From: Clostridiales bacterium
GTDB lineage: Bacteria > Bacillota > Clostridia > Christensenellales > Aristaeellaceae
Assembly: GCA_015056205.1 (NCBI GenBank)
Contig: SVGS01000018.1
Location: forward strand, 1-64,000
DNA length: 64,000 nucleotides
Direction: 5' to 3'
Made by a program: the position numbers and the translations under genes. Positions 50,838 through 61,700 of the stretch are shown here, in pieces. The notes under the pieces are model-generated. The model did not search any database. It worked only from the letters and a program-made list of their open reading frames with translations, and was not told the DNA's origin. The number at the start of each line of letters is the position of its first letter. Positions within the stretch are counted from its first letter, which is position 1.

Positions 50838-52631
50838 ATGATGATGAATCGCTTCAAAAGATTTCTTTCACTGATCTGCGCGCTGTCTATGCTGATCAGC
50901 ATAGCCGGAAGCTACGCGGATCCGAATGAAGGGGACCGGCCCGATCTGCCGGCTGCCACAGAACCGGCATCGGAGCCGGAGCCTGCGCCGGCCGAAGAGC
51001 CCCCGCAGGAGTCTGAAGCGGATGAAGCGAATGAAACGAATGATCCGGAAGGGGACGATCCGTCTGATACGGATCCTTCCGATGAGGATCCTTCTGATGA
51101 GGAGCCTTCCGGTCAGGAAGAACCGTCCGGTTCAGAAGAATCTTCAGAAGATGACTCTCAACCCGGCGGAGAACCGGCTTCGGATCAGCAGAAAGAGCAT
51201 TCAGACGAAGAGAAGCCTTCTGAAGAAGAAAAGCCGTCCGCAGACGAACGGAAGGACCCGAAGCCAGATGATTCGAAGAACGACGAATCACAGCCGGACG
51301 GAGCGAAGCAGGAGGATGAAAACCAGACTCCGGCTTCTGAAGGGGAGGAAAAGCAGGCATCCGGTTCAGGGAACGGGGAAAACCGGGAATCATCTGACCA
51401 GACCGGAACCGATCATCCGTCCGACGCAGATTCTGCCGCTACACAGACGGCCGGGCAGGAAACTTCCGGTTCATCCGACGGCTCCGGAACGGCGGAACAG
51501 GGCAACCCGGCTGAAAACGAAGCGGAGAACAAGGACGCTCAGGCATCCGAACAGAACGTTTCTGATCAGAATGCATCCAGTCAGAACGGTTCCGATCAGA
51601 ACCCATCCAGTCAGAATACACTCGGACAGGAAAGTGCTGTGCAGGAAATGCCTTCCGATTCCGATGAAAACCTGAACGAAGCGGAGGAGCCGAAAGACGA
51701 TCCGGAAGAAAAAGAAAACGAAGAGGATCAGACCGGACTGAATGTGCTCGAAATCGGCGGCAGCGTGAAAAAGGGCACCGTCGTTCCGGATGAACCGGTC
51801 CGGCTGGTCATGAGATCCGAAAGAACCGAGACCATTCTGCTGACCGTGATCCTGGCAGCAGAGGATGAAATCCGGCTGGCAGTTAACAGCAGGGAACTGA
51901 GCTTCGCCGAAAGCACCGTGGACGAGGAGAACGGAGAACAGACGCTGATTTATCCGCTGGAGGCGAAAGACGGGAACGCGTATCTGCTGGAGATCACGGC
52001 GGATAAAGAGACCGGGTTCTCCATTCAGGCGGCCTACCGGGAAGCGGAAGTCCCGAAGGAAGAAGAATTGCCGGAAGGGGAAGAAAACAAAGAACAGACC
52101 GAAGTCCAAAACGACAATAATCCGGATGATTATGTTGAAAAACCTGCAGAATCAGAGAATTCAAAAGATACGAATAATCAAGAACCCCAAGAACCTGATA
52201 AAAAGGAAGAGTCATCAAACATTCCCGAACTGAGTATACCGGAAAACGCCAGTATAACATATGACGTATTCTGGGATGGAGAAGCAGCGATTGGGGAAGT
52301 GGCACATTTTGTAGCTGTTGTTACCGGAATGGAAGGGTATAATTATCAGCTTCAGTGGCAGGCAAGTGACGATAATGAGAAATGGTTTGATTTAGATAAT
52401 GAAACCGGAATGAAGATGGATGTCCTGATTACGAATGAAAACTGTGATTTATACTGGCGCGTACAGATGAAAGTAACCGGTATGATTCATTCTGAAAAAG
52501 AGATTGATTCAAACCTTAACGAGGAAAGTGATGACAATCATGATGCCGGTATGAGTAATGATGGAATCCTTGACGAGCACATTCCAAATGAAGAAAAGTC
52601 TGATGAAAAGACTGAAACAGAAGTAAATTAA
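50838..52631 (+). CDS. Secreted acidic low-complexity stalk-like protein
   Basis: About 597 residues. The start lies in three consecutive ATG codons (50838-50846) after AGAGGTG. MNRFKRFLSLICALSMLISI is a signal peptide. Residues about 30-310 are a disordered Glu/Ser/Asp/Gln/Asn/Pro-rich region with short repeats such as DPSDEDPSDEEPSG and SDQNASSQNGSDQNPSSQN. Then come a beta-rich domain (about 315-410) and, after another acidic linker, a final Ig-like domain (ITYDVFWDGEAAIGEVAHF, YQLQWQASDDNEKWFDL). There is no LPxTG or lipobox. It immediately precedes the giant adhesin and probably shares the cell surface with it. Confidence 0.75.
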   Translation: MMMNRFKRFLSLICALSMLISIAGSYADPNEGDRPDLPAATEPASEPEPAPAEEPPQESEADEANETNDPEGDDPSDTDPSDEDPSDEEPSGQEEPSGSEESSEDDSQPGGEPASDQQKEHSDEEKPSEEEKPSADERKDPKPDDSKNDESQPDGAKQEDENQTPASEGEEKQASGSGNGENRESSDQTGTDHPSDADSAATQTAGQETSGSSDGSGTAEQGNPAENEAENKDAQASEQNVSDQNASSQNGSDQNPSSQNTLGQESAVQEMPSDSDENLNEAEEPKDDPEEKENEEDQTGLNVLEIGGSVKKGTVVPDEPVRLVMRSERTETILLTVILAAEDEIRLAVNSRELSFAESTVDEENGEQTLIYPLEAKDGNAYLLEITADKETGFSIQAAYREAEVPKEEELPEGEENKEQTEVQNDNNPDDYVEKPAESENSKDTNNQEPQEPDKKEESSNIPELSIPENASITYDVFWDGEAAIGEVAHFVAVVTGMEGYNYQLQWQASDDNEKWFDLDNETGMKMDVLITNENCDLYWRVQMKVTGMIHSEKEIDSNLNEESDDNHDAGMSNDGILDEHIPNEEKSDEKTETEVN

Positions 52632-52704
52632 CTCCAGGCTCCAGTCAAGAAAAACGTAACAATATTAATGTGAAGATTGACGTTAAAAGACAAGGATGAT
52701 CAAA

Positions 52705-55700
52705 ATGAAACGTACCGGAAATCGAATTCTCGCTCTGGTTATGGCAGTTGTAATGGCTACGGGCATTCTCCCGTTTAATGCGTATGCGGATGAAATCAGG
52801 AATTCATCCGGGAGAAAGCTTACTTTGAATTCTCCGGTTGCCAAATCTGAAGGAGTATGGGATTTGGCCGATTCATCCAATACCCAGTATCTGCATGTGT
52901 CATCTGAAGCGACTACTTCAGAACAAGAGCGGGATGCGGCTTTTAAAGTTCGCTTTATTTATTCTTTGAATGAAGATATTGTCCGGGCGATTGATTCATA
53001 TGATGGAAATCCGGTTCTTGTATATGATCTGAACAGCGTTGTTGCAGATTCACCATTAGGCGGAATCCGCAATAATACCAATGGTTCGATCACAATCGGT
53101 TCGCGTAAATTAGGACGATATACAATCATTGACAATGTCGTTACAATGACATTTACGGATACGGATTATTTCAACGGAAAAACCAGCTTTGTTGGCTTTT
53201 TTGACGCAACACTTGAAACCAGCATTACCGAATTGGAAAACAACGATGAATATACATATACTTTTCCCGGGACGACGGACACAATTCCTGTAAAATATAA
53301 AAAGACGGTAGAAGATGGAACAAAGAGCGTATATTCTACCCAGGATGAGAACGGCGATACCATTCTTCACTATACGGCCAATATCAGTGTAAACAATGAC
53401 CTGGATTCACTCGAATTTAATGATGTAATATCCGGATTACAGACATTGGATTCGAACAGCGTAAAGGTAAACGGTAAAGGAGCTTCTGTTACAGTTTCCG
53501 GTAGTGGCTTCAGCTTTAAAGTAGAAGACGCTTTAGGTACAACGGGTGTTCCCAAAGGTTCTTATCAGGTTACGTATGATACGAGAGTTACGGCTGAGCA
53601 GCTTCAAAGTATGACTGCGAATAGCACAAAAGAAGATAATAAAGCCTCATGGAAAGTGAACGGAAAAAAAGACGTTCCCGGCGGAGAAACCAGAATAGAA
53701 TTCGATAAGCCCAAAGAACCTATACCCGTAAAGAAACAAATTAACAATGGAACGGATGCAAAAGAACCGGGAGATGAGATAGAGTATTCTGTTTCCTATG
53801 GAAGTGACACAACGGTTCTGGCAGGATTTACGATTGCGGATTATTTTACTGATGTACAGGTTTTGCAGGGAGATATTTCCATCAGTTATGGAGATACAAC
53901 AATTAAACTGCCTGAAAACGCAATTGACTCAGCTGCGACAGATAACCATTACAGTACAGGCATGACCACGCTTTTTGAATATCCCTTCCCGGATACTACA
54001 GTGGGCAATGGCCCTGTTACGGTTACTTACAGGACGAAATTAATTGATCAGGAAACAGCAAAGAAGAATGGTATTTTTGATACAATCCAGGTAAGCAATA
54101 CTGCGGAAGAAAAACGGCAGAATACAAAGGATACTGTAACGACTGCTGTAAAGTATGAGAAAGAACCGGTTTATTCTGTTCAGAAAACAGCAGCTGCGAA
54201 CAACGACGGAGAAACGTGGTCTCCTGAAGAGGAAATCACATATACTTTAACAATTGGCGACAGTAATACAGAAATGGCCGGTGTCGAAATCCGGGATGTG
54301 ATGACTGACCTTCAGATCCTGTCAGGCGATGTTATGATCCAAATTGGATCCGGGACCGCCACGAAGCTTAGTGATTATGTTCCGGGTGCCCTCACTTATA
54401 CAGACGATAAAAACTATAGTTCGAATGATGTGGAGCTTTTCCATTTCAACATGCCAAACGACGCCGGTGTTGGTCCGGTAATCATTACATACACGGCTAA
54501 GATTATTTCGCAGACTGAGGCTGAAGAGGCGGGTATTTACGGAAACGTTCAAATTCGGAATACAGGTTATGGCGGGCAACAATCAGCAGGAACACAGGGT
54601 CAGGGAGAATTCGCCGGATATCCGATTAATAAAAACGTTGCAAATCTGAATAATGAAGACATCAATCATCAAACGATAGAGATGGGGGACACGATTCACT
54701 ACGTTTTAACATTTGGCAAATCAGGCATGGATATGTCAAATGTGACGATTTATGATGAATTCACAGATATACAAAAATTAACCGGGTCTGTCACGATTAA
54801 GAAGAATGATGGCAGTTCGTTTACCATGCCTGCAGGAAGCGGTCAGTGGAATGATGACGGTGTGGTATGGATGTATCTTGATGACGATCGCTATTCAAAT
54901 GAAAATGTTCGGGTGTTTAATTACAGACTGCCGAATGACATTGGCGTGGGACCGATCACTGTGGAATATGATGCACAGATCATATCGGCAGACGAAGCGA
55001 AGGAATCCGGCATCAGCGACACACAAAATGCCTATAATACTTTCAGAATTAACAATTATCAGGCACAGACGGATGTGAAAATAGAATTTCCCAAAGAGCA
55101 AAAGCATAATCCTCAGGTGAAAAAGGAGTTTGATCATTGGGATGTTCCTAACAGCAAAGTGTACTGGAATATCATCGTAGAGAAAGATGCCGAATCTTCT
55201 TATCCTTTGGAAAATGTCACCGTACAGGAAGCTTGGATGTACGGTAAAGTATCAATCAACGAGGGAAATCAGGGCTATTATGGGTATAATCAATTCAATG
55301 GGAGCAATTTTGATGTTCTGAATGCTGTTGTTATGACAGACGACGGGACCGTATTAACACCTGGTAAAGATTATCTTGTGGACAAATCTTCCAGTAAGTT
55401 TTCTTTCCCGATTCTTCGGGAACGAGTGCATATTAATCTCGCATTTCTCAGCCCTGCCAAAATAATTGACGGCTATTACATGAGAAACGAAGTTATATTA
55501 AATGAAAAAGACAGTGGAATTGCCGAACAAACATATCATAAGCCGGATATTGAAGCGGTTAAGAATGGACAATATGATGAAACCAGGAAAATTATCACCT
55601 GGGAAGTCCAGATAAACCCGACCGCGAAGCAATTTACCATCAGTGACGAAAACAAGTATACTGTTCTGTTCAAGGACAATATTCCAAATGGATTAACATT

Positions 55701-58700
55701 ATTGAATTATGCAAATGAGAGCGAAACAAATCCAACAGTATTTGTTAAATTCGGATGGCGTGAATATGAGGTTTCAGTTCAGCCCACAGCCCTGGGGGAC
55801 GGAGGATCGGCCATTGAATGCAATGTTCATCCAAAGGGCAGAATGGAATATAACTGGGATGAGTCCTTAAGCGGAAATAAGGTGGTTGTCACCTACAAAA
55901 CAAAGATTTCTGATGAGGAATGGAATCGAATAACCAGTTCATTAAGCGGAGAAAAGGAATTCACAAACCATGCAACGATTACGGCAGGCGATGATGAAAG
56001 CTTCGAGGCCACTGATACGGTAACTGTGACGTCGGAAGGCTTTATCACAAAGACTGATTCCACTAAGGAGAATGGTGGAGTGGTTATTGACGAAAACGGA
56101 TCGAACAGCAAAATAATCACTTACCGTATTGATATCAATCCCAATTCATATGTATTAAACAACGGAAACACGTTAACATTGACGGATTATCTTGATACCA
56201 ATATGGATATTGATACTGAATCAGTTACCCTGAAAGATGAGACAGGAAGTGATATTTCAAATACCATCATTTCATACAACGATGATTCAAGACTGTTCAC
56301 GATCCGGCGTATTCCCGATCAGAAGCACCTGATTTTAACTTATTCCTGTATCGCGAGAGCACAGGGAACAGATACTTTTAAGAATACCGCTACTCTTATT
56401 GGCGGAGGCAGTCATAGTGCCAATACCAGTGAAGAACACAGGATTTATACGGATGAAGCAGGTGTTGCTGTTGATGGCCTGATGATCAATCTGCATAAGA
56501 TTGATGAAAACGGATTAAAGGCTCTTGAAGGAGCAGAGTTCCAGCTCTATGAATGCGAGCTGGCTATTGGAGACCTTACCAACAAGGAAAAATACCCGGC
56601 CGATTGGTGGAATAATTTCCTGAATCATTATGAACAGGAACATTACGATGTTGAAAACAAATTCAAAATCACAAAATACAAACCTCTGGACAGTGTAAAA
56701 CGATCGGGTTCAAATGGATATATCGATTGGAGCAGCCTGTCAGAAAATAAATTATATGCATGGAAAGAAATCAAGGCTCCAGATGGATATATCGGCAATT
56801 CCGAGTATCACTATTTTGTTCTCTATCAGCATATTGATGTGAACACAGAAGACCCAACGCAGAACAAACCTCTTCCGGAGACGGAACAAATGAACCGTAA
56901 AAACGCAGCCTGGGCACTGGATGATGCCTGTCAGATTGCAAACGGAATTCGTGTAGCTTCGCTGGCCAATTTCTCTACCTGGACAGCCACGAACATTGAG
57001 AATCAGTATACATACATTAACGCCACGAAAATGTGGGAAGGCGATAGTGACAACCTCTATGAGACACGGCCCAAAGATGGAATCGTATTGCAGTTATGGG
57101 CAATCCATTCCGATGGTTTCAGAGAAAGGGAAGGCTCTCCGGTCGCTATTAATGTGGATCAGAATGGAAACTGGCCGAGTTATATCTGGAACAGACTTCC
57201 TGCCTTTGATCAAGAAGGCAATCCGATAAAATATACTGTAATCGAAAACCCTGTAGAAAACTATTCGACTACCTATTCAGACCGTGGGAAAGGACAAACA
57301 TCGGGAACAATTACAGTTACCAACAAGATGATTCCCAAGAGTACAGATCTTTATGTGAGAAAAGAATTTGTTCCTGCAAACGCAGATAAACCATCACAAA
57401 TTATCGTTAATTTGATGGTCATCAAAACAGATAAACAGGGCAATTCTTTACCGGCTGAAGAAGCAGGGATACAGGGGATGCTTTCGTCTTCCAATAACTG
57501 GACATATCATTTTGAAAAACTTCCGACAAAAGAAGTTGTAAATGGCATCCCCTATACATTGTCGTATACTGTCGTGGAAGACCCTGCATCTGCAAATCAT
57601 TACGATCTGGTTGAGTATTCTGACGGCGGCAGGGGAGTAATTGAAGCGACGGAAGAGGATCCCTTAATTATTACGAACAAGATCATTACCTCAGGCGATT
57701 TGGTCTTGAAGAAAAAACTGAAGAATGGCAGCAGCGATAATGTATTTGAATTTGAAATTTCTTTTTCCGGAGAAAAGGCGAATGAATTAGCAAATGAATA
57801 CAGTATCGTGATTACAGATGATGCCGGCGGGGAACCTGAGTTCAAACCAGTATCCGTAGAAAACAAAACTGCCGTAATAGGCATTAAAGCCGGTCAAACC
57901 ATTACAATCAAAGATTTGCCATTAGGGCTACAATACCGGGTATCAGAAAAGACCATCTCCGGATATAAAGTGGTTTCTTCATCCGGAATCACAGGACAGA
58001 TTCAAAAGGGCATTGTTTCCGAAGTTGAATATACGAATGAGAAAGTATCTGACATCCAGGTGACAAAAGCCTTTGATGGGATCAGTAACCTTCCCGCCGG
58101 TTTTAAGATTACCAATAATTATAATAACTCTGTTTTCACGGTTGAAAACGCAGAAGAAACCAATCCCTATATCTGGGTCATTCGTGATATACCGGTTGGA
58201 ACAGAGATCACATTTACTGAAAGCGGCATGACGGCGGAAGGCTATGACTTAACTGTCAATGGGACTGCCATTACAGAAGAAAACGCAACAATTGAAGTGA
58301 AAGCGACCGCCGAGACAGGAAAAGTCAATTCTGCAAGTTTTATCAATGCTTATAAACAATTGCCCGGAACGCTGAAAGTTACCAAGAATGTAAAAGTAAA
58401 TGAAGCGGATCCTACAGCACAGAATAAAAAGGCTGCGGATGGAATTTATAAGTTTAATGTGTACGCAACAAATGCGGACGGGGAGAAGACTGGAAATGTC
58501 CTTGAAGTGATTTCAGTTGAAATCAAGGACGGCGTATCCAAGACTGTGGAATCTGTCAAGAAGTATACGGCGGGCCGGTATGTTGTGGAAGAAGATGCTT
58601 CCGCTATGCCCGATCATGTAAGATTGCTTCAGCCTTCAAATAATACAACTGTGACCGTTTCTGCCGGGAAGACGGGGGATGCTGTTGAAGCATCCGGTAT

Positions 58701-61700
58701 TGCGAGCTTCACAAACAATATCGACGTGGGAAGCCTGGAGATCGAAAAGGCAGTTACGGTAAACGGAGCACCGACAGAGGAAACACTGGCAGACGGTACG
58801 TATACCTTTGCAATTACCGGCCCGGAGGGATACTCTGATTCCGTTAATCTGACAATCTCTCAAGGAAAGAGTACCAGCAAAACTCTGATCAATCTGATTC
58901 CCGGAGAATATACGATTACGGAAATGGATCCCGGGAACGGAACTCAGGTAGTTAGAGAAGGCAGTCGGAAGATTACCGTATCCGGCGGAAAGACCGCAAC
59001 GGAACCAGTCAAGGTATCGTTTACCAATAATGTTGACGTCGGCAGTCTGAAGATCAAGAAGAACGTTCAGGTGAATGGAACGAAAACGACAACAACAGAA
59101 GCGGACGGGACCTATACATTTACGGTCACAAACGCGGAGGGGAAGACAACCACACACACGATTACGATCAAAAACGGAAAAAGCAATGAAATCACAATCG
59201 GCAATCTCAAGCCCGGCACCTATACGGTAGCTGAGGATACGAGCAAAAATCCTGAGGGGATGGCTGTGGTCGGAGCCGCCAGCCAGGAGGTGACAGTTTC
59301 CGCCGGAACAGGCAGTCAGATTAGAACGGCTGAATTTACAAACAACAAGACCAGCGTCGGTGCGCTGAAGATCACCAAGAACGTGACAGTGAACGGCGCG
59401 GCTGTAACCAATGCCACAAAGAATCTGGCAGATGCTGTTTATCAGTTTACTGTTCAGGGGACGGGCGACAATGCTGATTATCAAAGCACTGTCGAGATCA
59501 GAATAACAAACGGCAAATCGAACACCGCCACCGTTTCCAATCTGATTCCCGGAAACTATACAATTACCGAAATCACGCCAACCAACGGAACAAGCCTGAC
59601 AGGGAACCAAAACCCGGTGACAGTGACGGTTGCTGCAGGCACCACCGAAGACACTACAGAAGCTATTGCTTCGTTTACGAATAATATTGATGTTGGCGGA
59701 TTAAAAATCCGGAAAGCACTGACCGAAAACGGAAAAGAAACGCTTTCTGATCATACAAAATCCAAGCTGGCCGGAACATATTCCTTTGCAATCTATACAG
59801 ATGCCGGATGTTCTCAGACTCTGAAGAACGCAGCGGGGCAGGATTACAGGATTCAGCTGACCGTTGGAGATGACGGAGAAGCGGTAACCAGCGATGAGAT
59901 CATCAATCTGCCGGCGGGTGATTATTGGATTAAGGAAACGGATCCCCAAAATGGATCTGTTGCAACAGAGAATCCGGTTAAGGTAACCGTTGTCGCCGGA
60001 AAAACCGGAGATCAGGCTGCAATTGCCACAATCACGAATAATTATCTGGTTGGCGATCTTGAGATAACAAAAAAGGTTACCGGAAATGCCGGTAACAAAG
60101 ATCAATACTTCTCCTTTAAAGTTACGCTGGACGATATCAACATTCAGGGCACTTATGAAGATCTGACATTCGTTGACGGCGTAGCTGAATTCAAACTAAA
60201 AGACGACGAAACCAAGATAGCGAGAGGATTGCCGGCCGGAACGAAGTACAAGGTTACGGAGACGGCGAACAACAATTATACCACCACCTCTACCGGGACT
60301 GACGGAACGATTCCGGCGGGCCAAAAAGCTCAGGCTGTGGTGACCAATAAACGCGAAGCGTTCGGGAATCTGACCATCTCGAAGAAAGTAAGGGGAAATG
60401 CAGTCAACCAGAATACGTTTGAATTCACCGTAACCCTGAAGAATGCAGACGGACAACCGGTTACAGGTACGATCGGAACGCATACGTTCAACGAAAACGG
60501 ACAGACAACCGTCAGCATTAAAGCCAATGAATCCTTAACCATTCAGCATATTCCCAACGGAACAAGCTACACAGTCACGGAGAAGGATGAAGGCTTTATC
60601 GTAACGGGAAAAGCCGGAAATGAAACGGAAGAACGAACACTTGCCGACAGGACACTGAACGGAAAGTTTGATATAAACAGTTCCGTTTCATACGAGAAGC
60701 AGGGAGACCAGACGGTCAGCTTTACCAACGAACGAAACACCTATGGCGGTCTGAAAGTTTCCAAAGTCGTTATAGGTACAGGATCTGTACAGAGCTTTAA
60801 GTTCACCGTAACATTGAAGGATGCTTCCATCAACGGAACCTATGGTCAGATGACATTCAAAGACGGAGTCGCAACCTTTAACCTGGGTGAAAACGAAAGC
60901 AAATATGCTCTTGGCCTGCCGAATGGATTGGCCTATACGGTTACTGAACAATCCTATGCTCCCAACGGATATACGACGGCGATGAACGGCTGTGAGAATG
61001 CGTCTGTCGAAGGGGTCGTGACAGAAGTCGCCCAGATGACGGAAGACAGGATTCATGCAAACAATATCGTTGTCGTAACCAATACCGTCCATGCCGGAGA
61101 CGATCTCGTGATTTCCAAGACAGTAACGGGAAATTCAGGAGATAAAAACAAGCCGTTCAGCTTCAAGGTGACGCTGCTTCAGGCTGCTCTCACGAGCAAC
61201 TTCAACGGAACGCTCGACGGGGCTGAACACACATTCACCTTTACAAGCGGTATATGTGAAAACATCCAGCTCAAGGACGGTCAGACAGCGGTTATTAAGG
61301 GCTTGCCGGCCGGAACGGAATATACTGTTACAGAAACGAAAGAAGAGGGCTATATTATTAAGGATGCGGACGGACAGGTGATTGAGTCCGCGTCAATGAA
61401 CGGGAAGACCAATAAAAAAGGCGAAGGGGCATCCGTAACAGCTTTTGTCAATGAGAAAAACCTTTACGGCGGACTCAGGATCACCAAGGCTACCGGCGGT
61501 AATGACGGAGATAAAAAGAGCTGGTTTGCTTTCCAAGTTGTACTTGATGATAAAACCATAAATGGATCCTATGGCGATGTTGTTTTCGTGAACGGTGTGT
61601 CCGATCACAACACAGAGAGCAGCAAGGAGAAGCTTGCGGCGGCCGGGGTTGCCGAAAACCTGTATTTGAACAAGTATCCTGAAGCCAACAGGCCGGTAAA

